A DNA stretch of 64,000 nucleotides, taken from contig NC_091312.1 of the NCBI RefSeq assembly GCF_038502225.1, positions 31,723,782 to 31,787,781 on the forward strand. Direction: 5' to 3'. Below the pieces are notes generated by a model, which was not told the origin of the DNA, did not search any database, and saw only the letters and a program-made list of their open reading frames with translations. The translations under genes were made by a program, and so were the position numbers. Source of the stretch: Cherax quadricarinatus. Lineage: Eukaryota > Arthropoda > Malacostraca > Decapoda > Parastacidae. Positions 55,289-64,000 of the stretch are shown piece by piece (positions within the stretch are counted from its first letter, which is position 1; the number at the start of each line of letters is the position of its first letter).

Positions 55289-56709
55289 ACTTCTGGCAAG
55301 CAACTCAGGAGGACACTTCTCAACTGGTACTGTCACTGGGCTGTCACTGTCGGTGAGCATGGAGCAAGTCGTGGCAGAGACGACTGGGCGAAACATCTGG
55401 GAGTCGTAACATCATACACCAGACTGCAGTGAGCGAGCTAGCAGTCAAAGTGACATCTTCTTTGTGCAGGCTGCTCACTGAAGCTTGTGACACGAGGCTG
55501 ACACAGCGCCTGCCGACAGGGCTAACTGCGACTTGATGGGTGTCAGTCTCTCGGCAGTTGGAGTTATAGCAGAGGTTAGTCTAAGCGTCCCCAGACTTGT
55601 TTCTCTACATATAACTGCATTTTGAAGGTCTGGAGGTGAAGTGAAACAAATCTCGATGGGAATCGTAGCAGGTATGATTCTGCAGAACATCACAAGTGAC
55701 GAACATAAGAGTTTTCTGTACAAGGGGGCTCAGGCTCAGAGCTGACTGATATCAGCTGTCAAATGTACTGGTCACACCGGGTGACAACACAAGGTGCTAT
55801 ACAAGGGTCTGACTCAAGATCACTGGACACATGGAAAACTTTACACACACCCGCGATACATGCGGTACAACATGGCTTAAACTAGCAAAAGGTGCTTTTC
55901 TGTGCACAAAACTGGCACTAAGCCATGTACTAACATGTAAGAGCACTGACTGAGAGGAATTAACACAAATATATCTTCTCTCAATCTTCTCAACAATACT
56001 GAAATATTTACTAGAAACACTCGATGTGACATCATGTGATGTCAGGCGTGATGTCGTGAGGTGATGTCAGCAGCACTGTGATGTCAGCAGACATCTCGAG
56101 GTGACTCAGGCGGACATCATGACGTCGTGAAGTTGGGCAGCAGCATCGGTGACGTCAATGTGATGCGGGCAGCAGACCACAGCTCTGGCGACCATTTCAC
56201 ACGGAACACAGCAGAAAACACAGCAGAGGGAGGGAGTACATAGTGGTGGAGTGTGGTGGTAGGCTGGTGAGGTGCGAGTAGGGTGAGCATGGGCAAGGTA
56301 AGGAACGGCCACTTCCTCCTCTTCTCTCCACAGCCACAAACACAGGGAGACTCACTGGATGCAGAAATCACCACAAAACTCACCTCTGGTTTCCTGAAAC
56401 GGCTGTGCTGAGCTGAACAACAACAGAAACATACAAGTGACGCTGAACACGTGACTTGAGAAACAGCGTGGGACGCTGTAGCGTGGGGTCACTGGGACGC
56501 CACTTACAATTCTCGAAGAAATTCGGCAAATTTCGGCTAGATCCTGCTTGTACCTGTGTCTGGATGCTCAAACGTGCAGACACGACATCAGGATAACTCA
56601 TTGAGAGACGGATGCTTCTTGCATGGGGTGATAAAGTGAAGATGACTTCATACCTCTTCCTTCCTCTCTCCGGGCAAACACAACTGCTGCGACCACCGCT
56701 TCCCACCAA

Positions 56710-57003
56710 TGTTTAATGAGATTATTTGGCGAGCTGAAAGCGGGGTGTAAATGATATGTCTTCGGAGGCTTCTTTGTTTATTGAAAAGTCGTGGTGGGTA
56801 CACAGGCTTGTGTGTTGTGCCCATGGCCCAGGAGGGCCATCCCACAAGAGGGAGATCTAGTAGGCCTTCTGTCTTGCTGCTAGGCCGCTGTGAGAGTGAG
56901 AGAGTGTGGGCCCAGCATCCCACAGACCTGGAGCAGGCCCAGAGGGCAGCACCTTAGTGCACGAAATATGAACTAAGCTGGCAGACAGTACAGGCTGTCT
57001 ACA
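56710..57003. repeat. LTR-A copy 2 right LTR
   Basis: Starts TGTTTAATGAG, ends GGCTGTCTACA, followed by the CCAC target copy and the minisatellite. Confidence 0.8.
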
Positions 57004-58681
57004 CCACCCAACCCATACATCCACCACAAACCAACCCTCTACACCCACCACCACCCAACCCCCATACCCAGAACCACCCAACCCCTTCACCCACCTCAAA
57101 CCAACCCCTACACCCACCACCACCAATCCCTTACACCCACCATCATTCAACCCCCTCACCCATCACCACCCAACCCCCACACCCACCACCACCCAACCCC
57201 CACACCCACCACCATTAAACCCCCCACACACCACCATCCAAACCCCCCATACCCACCACCACCCAGCCCCTACACCTACCACCACCCAAACCCTACACCC
57301 ACCACCAACAGCAAACCCCCACACCCACCACCACCCAACCCCCACACCCACCACCACCCAATCCCTACACCCACCACCACCCCTACCCCTACAGTCACCA
57401 CAACCCAACCCCTACACCCACCACCACCAGCCAACCCCCACACCCACCACCACCCAACCCCTACACCCACCACCACCCAAACCCCACACCCACCATCACC
57501 CAACCCCCACACCCACCACCACTCAACCCCCACACACCACCACCCAAACCCCCACACCCACCACCACCCAACCCCTACACCCACCACAACCCAACCCTTA
57601 CACCCACCACCAACAGCCAACCCCCACACCCACCACCACCCAACCCCTACACCCACCACCACCCAACCCCTACACCCACCACCACCTAACCCCAACACCC
57701 ACCACCACCCCTACCCCTACAGTCACCACAACTCAATACCTACACCCACCACCACCCAACCCCTACACCCACCACCACCAGCCTACCCCCACACCCACCA
57801 CCACCCAACCCCCACACCCACCACCACCCAACCCCAACACCCACCACTACCCAACCCTAACACCCAACACCACCCAACCCCTGTATGCACCCACCACCCA
57901 ACCCATACACCCACCACAAACCCTCTACACCCATCACCACCCAATCCCCACACAAACCACCACCCAACCCCCACACCCACAATCCCCCAACCCCTACTCC
58001 CACCACAAACCAACCCCTACACCCACCACCACCCATCCCTCACACCCACCAGCACCCAACCCCCACACCCACCACCACTCAACCCCTACACCCGCCACCA
58101 CCCAACCACTACACCCACCACCACCCACACCCACAACCACCCAACCCCTACACCCACCACAAACCAACCCATACACCCACCACCACACAGCCCCCACACC
58201 CACCACCACCCAACCCCCACACCCACCACCACCCAACCCCCACACCCACCACCACCCAACCCCCACACCCACCACCACCCACTACCCACTACCCACTGCA
58301 CCCACTACCACCCAACCCCACACCCACTACCACCCATCCCCCGCACCCACTACCACCCAACCCCTACACCCACCACAAACCAACCCCCTACCCCCACCAC
58401 CACCCATCCCCCATAACCACCACCACTCAACCCCCCACACACACACCACCACCCAATCCCCCACACCCACCACCACCCAACCCGTACACCCACCACCACT
58501 ACCCAACCCCCACACTCACCACCACCCAACCCCCACACCCACCACCACTCAACTCCTACACCCACCATCACCCAACCCGAACACTCACCACCACCCAACC
58601 CCCACACCCACCACCACTCAACTCCTACACCCACCACCACCCAACACCTACACCCACCACCACCCAACACCTGCACCCACC
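57004..58681. repeat. 23-bp minisatellite, right block
   Basis: Same unit as 49441-50541, about 72 copies with frequent ACCCCTACACCC variants and a few short inserts (for example ACTACCCACTACCCACTG near 58285). It stops abruptly at the truncated RT of the next element. Confidence 0.95.
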
Positions 58682-58683
58682 AC

Positions 58684-59226
58684 CTATCTTGAAGATAGGA
58701 GTAACTCTGGCCTCTTGAACCCATCCGGTACGGTATTAGTGGTGGTGATTGATAGATTTATTATGTAAGCAATAGGGATTGACAGTTCAGAAGCACCATC
58801 TTTTAGAAACTTAGACGGGATGTTATCCGGGCCTGTGCTCTTAGTTGGGTTTAACCTGCTTAGTTCTTTTTTAATAAAGTCATGAGATACACCTACTAGT
58901 TGACAACTGTTTGGGGTTACCCCTTTATTGGTATAGTATGTTTGAAACTTATCAGAGTCTGTGTTAAAGGTATTTGATGCAGCTGGTAGTTTACTTATTA
59001 GTGTTGATGCAACAGATGTGTAGAAGGAATTAAAGCAATTTACCACCTTAGATGTTTCGTGGCATACCTCGTTATTGATAGTGAGTACTATGTTGGAGCT
59101 ATCTACTGGCTTATGGCTATACCCCAGCTGTTTTAGTTGTTGCCAGAGCTTTATGGGGTTATGCTTATACTCTTCAATTTTTGAGCAATAGTTCTTTGCC
59201 TTTGCTCCTTTTATAAGTCTCTGCAC
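58684..59226 (-). pseudogene. Zinc-finger retroelement: linker and start of RT, truncated
   Basis: Encodes a linker (YSHKPVDSSNIVLT, VVNCFNSFYTSVAS) and the first RT block LNPTKSTGPDNIPSKFLKDG with IPIAYIINLSI and VPDGFKR. One extra base after GFKR shifts the frame, and about 20 nt later the sequence ends at the minisatellite, so the catalytic RT blocks are absent. Confidence 0.8.
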
Positions 59227-59518
59227 TCTGCACTTTGGAATTCATTTAGTGCTGCAATATCCTGTCTGTTTTCTTTAAATCTTTTTAGCAGCTGGTCTCT
59301 GAATTTCATATTATCTAATATCTCAGTAGTCATCCAGGGTTCAGTTCTTCATTTAATCCTAACCTCTTTAACTGGAGCAATATTATCAAGGATGGTAGTG
59401 AACGTTGTTTTGAATTTTTCCCAGGCATCGTTTACGTCCGTGCAACTTGTTATCACTGTCCAGTCATAATTTTGTAGCCTATCTACCAGTGTTTCTTTAC
59501 TGTAGTTTCTAGCTGACC
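59227..59518 (-). pseudogene. Retroelement linker region, frames broken
   Basis: Continuous with both neighbours in the element but no frame stays open. Probable frameshifts lie near 59225 and 59345. Confidence 0.5.
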
Positions 59519-59917
59519 TCATTTTACTGTCCTGTGTAGGCCTATCCTATTCCTAGTGATTTTCCTGGTGCAGTAAATGATGAAATGATCACTAAGACTT
59601 GTGGTAATGACGCCTGACTGACTAATGTTCTCAGAGCGGTTACAAAGTATGTCGTCAATTATGGTGGCTGAGTACTGTGTGATCCGGGTTGGTGTATTAA
59701 TTAGTTGAGTGTAACTATTTAAACTTAGAATTTGCTTATACCTTTTGCATAGCCCGTTATTTTGCTGCTGAAAACAGATATTGAAGTCTCCCAGTATTGT
59801 CTCGCAATTGTTTTCAAGTTCGGACAATACTCTGGAAAAGTCTTCTAAGAACTGGTCCTGGGTGGGACGGCGGTAGCTAGTTCCTACTAAGATGGGTTTG
59901 GTCTTGGGAAGCAACAC
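59519..59917 (-). pseudogene. Zinc-finger retroelement: C-terminal half of APE endonuclease
   Basis: LVGTSYRRPTQDQFLEDF, ETILGDFNICFQQQN, LINTPTRITQ and a SLSDHFIIY motif, the order expected for the second half of the nuclease. It is separated from the first half by a frame break at about 59920. Confidence 0.8.
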
Positions 59918-59923
59918 TTCAAA

Positions 59924-60257
59924 TCATAGAATCTCCAGTTTATTGTTATTTAAATCAGGTCTTGGGTTGTAAGCTAAGTCATTTCTAATGTAGGCACATA
60001 CTCCACCACCCTTTCTGTTTATATCTAAGCGTTTTATATTGTAACCTTCTATTTTGACCTCGTCGTCAGTCACCGTATCATCCAACCAGGATTCAGAGAT
60101 GGTTATAACTGCTGCCCTAATTTTGTTAGCTAGAATCCTAATCTCTGCCAATTTAGGAAGACGTGATCTTGCGTTGACATGAATAAAGTGAAGGTCTGTT
60201 TTCATAAAACAATTATAATCATCAATATATGACAATGGGTCATATGTATTAAAATTA
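59924..60257 (-). pseudogene. Zinc-finger retroelement: N-terminal half of APE endonuclease
   Basis: LHFIHVNARSRLPKLAEIRI, AAVITISESWLDDTVTDDEV (catalytic Glu in SESW) and RKGGGVCAYIRNDL are typical of APE endonucleases of the CR1/Jockey group. It ends at a stop just after KLEIL. Confidence 0.85.
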
Positions 60258-60333
60258 GGTGGTATAAACCTTGGTAATAAATACCGACAAGTTGGTTTAG
60301 AAAGACACGTAAGCAAACACTATAACATATTTA

Positions 60334-60373
60334 TTAGAAAACGTTTCGGTCCTGGGACCTTGATCACTTCTAA
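60334..60373 (-). ncRNA. Hammerhead-like motif, left arm
   Basis: Stem I TTAGAA/TTCTAA (6 bp), core GTGATCA, extra A, stem II GGTCC/GGACC with loop CA, then GAAACGTT. Positions 3 and 8 are G and C, the swapped form of the canonical C-G. Confidence 0.5.
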
Positions 60374-60878
60374 CATACAGAGGTAGAAAGACATTATATA
60401 TAAGCGGAGAGTGAGATGTGACGCACGTGACCTGAGGAAAGTCATAAGAACATAAAAATGGAGGAACACTGTAGAAGGCCTACTGGCCCATGCGAGGCAG
60501 GTCCTTATCAAAACAACCTCTACCTATGATGAGGACGGGTAGACGATGAAATCATGTGACTCCTGTGTTGTTGGGTTGGTGCTGCTTAAGTATCATGTAT
60601 GCCAATGTTTTTGAAATTTTGTAGTTTCCAGTGTTGCGTTCTATAGTGTCGGTGACGGCGATTAGTGAGGCTTCTAGGCACCGTCGGCGTCTGAGGTCTG
60701 GTTCGGTGAGAACCCGTCCTCATCATAGGTAGAGGTTGTTTTGATAAGGACCTGCCTCGCATGGGCCAGTAGGCCTTCTACAGTGTTCCTCCATTCTTAT
60801 GTTCTTATGACTTTCCTCAGGTCACGTGCGTCACATCTCACTCTCCGCTTATATATAATGTCTTTCTACCTCTGTATG

Positions 60879-60918
60879 TTAGAAGTGATCAAGGTCCCAG
60901 GACCGAAACGTTTTCTAA
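60879..60918 (+). ncRNA. Hammerhead-like motif, right arm
   Basis: Identical to the left-arm motif in inverted orientation, so either strand of a transcript through the unit carries one. Confidence 0.5.
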
Positions 60919-60971
60919 TAAATATGTTATAGTGTTTGCTTACGTGTCTTTCTAAACCATTAAAATTAGGT

Positions 60972-61420
60972 AAATCAATGTCATCATTGCTAAAGGGTTG
61001 CTGTGCCAAAGTGCATTTGTTACACACAAAATGAATTCTGGCACCGTTGCTATAATTGTACATACATCCATCATGCACCAACCCCTTACACATTTTACAT
61101 AAGGTGCCTTTTCTGTTTTTCATGCGTACTTTAGTGCAGTGTATGCACCTGTTTGGTAGTGTTTGAGATAATAATGGCTGTATTGTCTCACATTGACCTA
61201 TGTATGCATTACATATGGAGTTAAGGTCATCATTCCTAGCTACTAGACCGTCATTATCACCGTCATTTATCTGTCTGTTTTGCCTCTGCACAATAGTTTG
61301 AGGTCCTGGATTAATTTGGATATCACCATTTAAGAGCACTACAATAAGAGCGGTGTTGCCATACCTTGTGGCGATAGTGACATTTACTTTTCTGGTAGGA
61401 TGGCAACTGTTGGGCTTTTA
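60972..61420 (-). pseudogene. Zinc-finger retroelement N terminus: 2A-like motif and PHD/RING-like finger
   Basis: The minus-strand frame is open from about 61420. A hydrophobic run ALIVVLLNGDIQINPGP (61351-61301) ends in NPGP, the ribosome-skipping 2A signature; the usual DxExNPGP has Q in place of E here. A Cys/His array follows: CIHC, CKMCK, HDGC and CNKC, spaced like a PHD or RING finger. Such 2A-plus-finger N termini are known in APE-type retrotransposons. No in-frame ATG is seen upstream, so the true start may be lost. Confidence 0.75.
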
Positions 61421-61814
61421 CTGTCCAGGGCGCTGTTACTCCATTCACCTTTTCCAGCCCCCATGATTGATTTCTTTCTTCATGGAATTGAAGAAGAAAG
61501 ATAAATATAATTATGGCAGCCTGTACCCCCTAATGACTGCCATTTTCACTCTTCGCTCTTTTACTCATATACAATAATATTTATTTCTCTTTTCCAGTCA
61601 CCTAGTACACCCTAGTATCTGCTTTAGCAATCACCACTGAATTACTAGTAAATTTTCTTCTTCAAAACCCTCTTCGCTGCTCACTTTTTCCTTAACTTCA
61701 CAAACCCCTTTCAGTTAACCCCTTATTACACACTCCCCTTCCCGCCTCACTTCACAGTCCGGCTTCACCTATTAACTTCTAACTCCTTTCCATTTTGGTA
61801 GACCAGAAAGGTTT
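61421..61814. other. No gene seen
   Basis: Unique AT-rich sequence between two retroelement fragments. Confidence 0.4.
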
Positions 61815-62129
61815 AATCAATGGAAATTGACAAGGTGGACAGAGACAGAATGTTCCAGAGATGGGACACAGCAACAAGGGGACACAGTTTGAAGTTGAAG
61901 ACACAGATGAATCACGGGGATGTTAGGAAGTATTTCTGCAATCACAGAGTAGTCAGGAAGTGGAATAGTTTGGGAAGCAATGTAGTGGAGGCAGGATCCA
62001 TTCATAGCTTTAAGCAGAGGTATGATAAAACTCATGGTGCTGGGAGAGTGACCCAGTAGTGGCCAGTGAAGAGGCAGGGCCAGGAGCTATGAATCGACCC
62101 CTGCAACCACAACTAGGTGAGTATATGCA
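61815..62129 (+). pseudogene. 3' end of third non-LTR family
   Basis: Encodes DKVDRDRMFQRWDTATRGHS, KYFCNHRVVRKWNSLGSNVV and SFKQRYDKTHG, the usual last residues before the stop in this group. It then runs through CGACCCCTGCAACCACAACTAG into (CA)n. It matches 49190-49440 in order. Confidence 0.85.
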
Positions 62130-62152
62130 CACACACACACACACACACACAC
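62130..62152. repeat. (CA)n microsatellite at a retroelement 3' end
   Basis: A short CA run directly after GGTGAGTATATG. Confidence 0.9.
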
Positions 62153-62697
62153 AGTAGGTGACACCGCGTGTGAGTCATGCCTTCTGTGCTCCATGAATAT
62201 AAGTGTTTGTGAGGGCTACCCAAGTGTTCTGCAAAGGTTGCTAAGTGTGTTAGGGTAGTGAACAATTCCTTGAAGCGATTTACAATCTGCCTGAGCCACA
62301 TAAGTGTGGGGAGAGCCACAATTTTGTAAGTGATCTAGAAAGTAAAATGTGGTGGCGCAGTCAGAGCAGGCAGGCTAGTGTGTGTGCTCAGGCGACGTTG
62401 CCACGTGTCACCCAAGAAAGACAGTAAAGTGAAACAATCGTGTGACCAGTGAAAGAAATACAGTGAACAGGGTGCATTATATAACGAGAAGAAATTGAGG
62501 TGGATCTACGCCAGGAAGTCACATCGAGCTGGACAATCTACAGGCTGCTACAGCTGCATTGCAAGTACTGTAATCACTTATGCATGGTTGTTTGGGTGTG
62601 GGGTTTCGGGTTCCAATTAACCACCAAGCTGATTGTGAAAGGTACAACTCTCCTAGCACGATAAAGAATAGGCACTCAAGTACTCAATAAGGACTAG
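62153..62697. other. No gene seen
   Basis: Unique sequence without repeats or supportable coding frames. Confidence 0.4.
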
Positions 62698-62783
62698 CAA
62701 TTGGTAATCTGAACATTAAAATGGTATAAAATACCGACAGGTTGTTAGGTAAGACACATATGCAACAGTAAGGTATCTTTATT

Positions 62784-62822
62784 TCGAAACGTTTCGCCTA
62801 CACAGTAGGCTTCTTCAGTCGA
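62784..62822 (-). ncRNA. Hammerhead-like motif, cluster unit 1
   Basis: Stem I TCGA/TCGA, core CTGAAGA, extra A, stem II GCCTAC/GTAGGC with loop TGT, then GAAACGTT. The core fits CUGANGA, as position 7 is free in hammerheads. Confidence 0.5.
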
Positions 62823-63173
62823 GTACAGAAAAGTTGATAGAAGCCTTAAAGTTTTGAGGTGGTCAGTCCCTCAGTCTGGAGAAGAGCTTTGTTCCATGGA
62901 ATGAAACAATATGGAGATGAAGTGACAGGATGGAGCACTTATATAGCGCCAAGAGGTGAGACGTAGGTCACTAGAAGAGGTAAGAACTCAGATGCTGGGA
63001 GGTCATGTCCCTCTCAAATCCAGCCGTTCTCACTAGTAGAGGTTGTCGAAGTTGATTGTAGGTCTGTACCAAGATACCCTTGTGTTGCAGTGTCTGACAG
63101 ATTGAACATTAAAATGGTATAAAATACCGACAGGTTGTTAGGTAAGACACATATGCAACAGTAAGGTATCTTT

Positions 63174-63205
63174 ATTTCGAAACGTTTCGCCTACACAGTA
63201 GGCAA
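63174..63205 (-). ncRNA. Truncated hammerhead-like motif, cluster unit 2
   Basis: Stem II and GAAACGTT are present, but the core and 5' strand of stem I are lost at the junction with unit 3 (GTAGGCAACCTCTACTAG). Confidence 0.4.
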
Positions 63206-63462
63206 CCTCTACTAGTGAGAACGGCTGGATTTGAGAGGGACATGACCTCCCAGCATCTGAGTTCTTACCTCTTCTAGTGACCTACGTCTCACCTCTTGGC
63301 GCTATATAAGTGCTCCATCCTGTCACTTCATCTCCATATTGTTTCATACTATGGAACAATGCTCTTCTCCAGACTGAGGGACTGACCACCTCAAAACTTT
63401 AAGGGTGATGGACTGATTACATCGTCTTCAAGTATCTTCTGCTTCTATCAACTTTTCTGTAC

Positions 63463-63501
63463 TCGACTGAAGAAGCCTACTGTGTAGGCGAAACGTTTCG
63501 A
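63463..63501 (+). ncRNA. Hammerhead-like motif, cluster unit 3
   Basis: Same 39-nt layout as 62784-62822, inverted. Confidence 0.5.
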
Positions 63502-63891
63502 AATAAAGATACCTTACAGTTGCATATGTGTCTTACCTAACAACCTGTCGGTATTTTATACCATTTTAATGTTCAATCTGTCAGACATTGCAACACAAGG
63601 GTATCTTGGTACAGACCTACAATCAACTTCGACAACCTATACTAGTGAGAACGGCTGGATTTGAGAGGGACCTGACCTCCCAACATCTGAGTTCTTACCC
63701 CTTCTAGTGACCTACGTTTCACCTCTTGGCGCTATATAAGGCTCCATCCTGTCACTTCATCTCCATATTGTTTCATTCCATGGAACAATGCTCTTCTCCA
63801 GACTGAGGGACTGACCACCTCAAAACTTTAAGGGTGATGGACTGATTACATCGTCTTCAAGTATCTTCTGCTTCTATCAACTTTTCTGTAC

Positions 63892-63930
63892 TCGACTGAA
63901 GAAGCCTACTGTGTAGGCGAAACGTTTCGA
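63892..63930 (+). ncRNA. Hammerhead-like motif, cluster unit 4
   Basis: Same 39-nt layout as unit 3. The spacing to unit 3 is 429 bp, giving a direct repeat period for the two plus-oriented units of about 0.4 kb. Confidence 0.5.
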
Positions 63931-64000
63931 AATAAAGATACCCTACTGTTGCATATGTGTCTTACCTAACAATTGGTAATCTATGGCACAAGGCAAGTAA

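Larger units (their letters stand above)
50538..57007. mobile_element. LTR-A copy 2, inserted in a minisatellite and itself interrupted
   Basis: LTRs at 50542-50856 and 56710-57003 (TG...CA), flanked by CCAC at 50538-50541 and 57004-57007. The interior is 50857-51270 plus 55289-56709, without coding capacity. The NLR-2 retrotransposon at 51271-55288 lies inside. Without it the element is about 2.4 kb. Compared with copy 1 it lacks about 160 bp (copy 1 positions about 5895-6055), apparently a deletion between short CACAGC-like repeats. Confidence 0.85.
60261..60958. mobile_element. 698-bp foldback unit with two hammerhead-like motifs and CR1 3' pieces
   Basis: Arms at about 60294-60541 and 60713-60958 are reverse complements over about 245 bp. 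ATTAAAATTAGGT at 60248-60260 and 60959-60971 is a 13-bp target duplication. Each arm holds a hammerhead-like motif and, further in, a stretch matching the CR1 3' end (GGCCTACTGGCCCATGCGAG). The left end GGTATAAACC...AATACCGAC resembles the ends of the cluster at 62711. The centre (60542-60712) is unique. Confidence 0.9.
58682..61420 (-). mobile_element. Zinc-finger/2A-type non-LTR retrotransposon, 3'-truncated, split by a foldback unit
   Basis: Minus-strand order: 2A-like motif, PHD/RING-like zinc finger, APE endonuclease, linker, first RT block, then loss at the minisatellite border. A 698-bp foldback unit (60261-60958) sits between zinc finger and endonuclease; removing it and one copy of ATTAAAATTAGGT rejoins PNFN to TYDPLSY in frame. 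The layout fits CR1/L2/Rex1-group elements known to carry N-terminal 2A motifs. Confidence 0.85.
62711..63969. mobile_element. Cluster of four Penelope-type terminal repeats inserted as one unit
   Basis: Contains two minus-oriented units (62711 to about 63104, and a short one 63105-63203) and two plus-oriented units (about 63204-63590 and 63591-63969). Full units hold GGTATAAAATACCGAC near the end, CTTACCTAACAACCTG, a hammerhead-like motif, a TGAGGTGGTCAGTCCC block and GGCGCTATATAAG. CAATTGGTAATCT at 62698-62710 and 63970-63982 flanks the whole cluster, so it arrived as one insertion. No GIY-YIG or RT reading frame is present. Confidence 0.85.

Noticed and set aside
57885..58718. 277-codon Pro/His/Thr-rich frame and Gly/Val/Trp-rich antisense frames
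   Set aside because: The 23-bp minisatellite explains them entirely.

Overview
This window is eukaryotic nuclear DNA from an arthropod, most likely a decapod crustacean. The inference rests on the repeat landscape (several non-LTR retrotransposon families, hammerhead-bearing Penelope-type terminal repeats, minisatellites, a SINE-like repeat with a GGTTTAGCGCTTCCC motif) and on one spliced metazoan gene. There are no operons, ribosome binding sites or prokaryotic genes. Most long open frames belong to retrotransposons or are artefacts of minisatellites.

Layout. 1-6891: a coding-free LTR element (LTR-A, 5' edge cut by the window) holding a second coding-free LTR element (LTR-B, 980-5398). 6892-9390 and 10262-11815: four minisatellites. 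11904-13098: a Tigger/pogo-like DNA transposon relic. 14727-20200: decayed non-LTR elements, one split by a hairpin insertion. 20740-20930: a solitary hammerhead-bearing repeat. 21247-29285: a CR1-type retrotransposon into which a full-length, nearly identical copy inserted in antisense, giving an 8-kb palindromic structure. 30388-32212: a 3' half of a second non-LTR family (called NLR-2 here). 35848-44892: the only host gene seen, three exons of a GT49 glycosyltransferase (B4GAT1/LARGE type); its introns hold RTE retroelements, a decayed multicopy gene and a decayed exon duplicate. 45489-47743: a Tigger-like transposon with TIRs and TA target sites, itself hit by a hairpin element. 48200-49440: a non-LTR relic whose tail leads into a 23-bp minisatellite. 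That array was invaded by LTR-A copy 2 (50542-57003), which was invaded by a long NLR-2 copy with an intact ORF2 (51271-55288). 58682-61420: a zinc-finger, 2A-motif non-LTR element split by a foldback insertion. 62711-63969: a cluster of hammerhead-bearing repeats inserted as one unit.

The most unusual signal is a recurring fold of about 39 nt found at many places: a short stem I, a CTGANGA-like core followed by one extra A, a 5-6 bp stem II, then GAAACGT. Hammerhead core positions 3 and 8 covary between families here (C-G, G-C, U-A), as expected for a real RNA fold. Four of these units are flanked by 12-14 bp target-site duplications that restore the interrupted sequence when the unit is removed. 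They look like non-autonomous relatives of Penelope-like retroelements. The window also allows relative dating: minisatellite, then LTR-A, then NLR-2; CR1 into CR1; hairpin units into Tigger, CR1 and zinc-finger elements.

All calls come from reading the sequence. No database search, folding program or dot plot was run, and boundaries of diverged repeats are accurate only to tens of bases.
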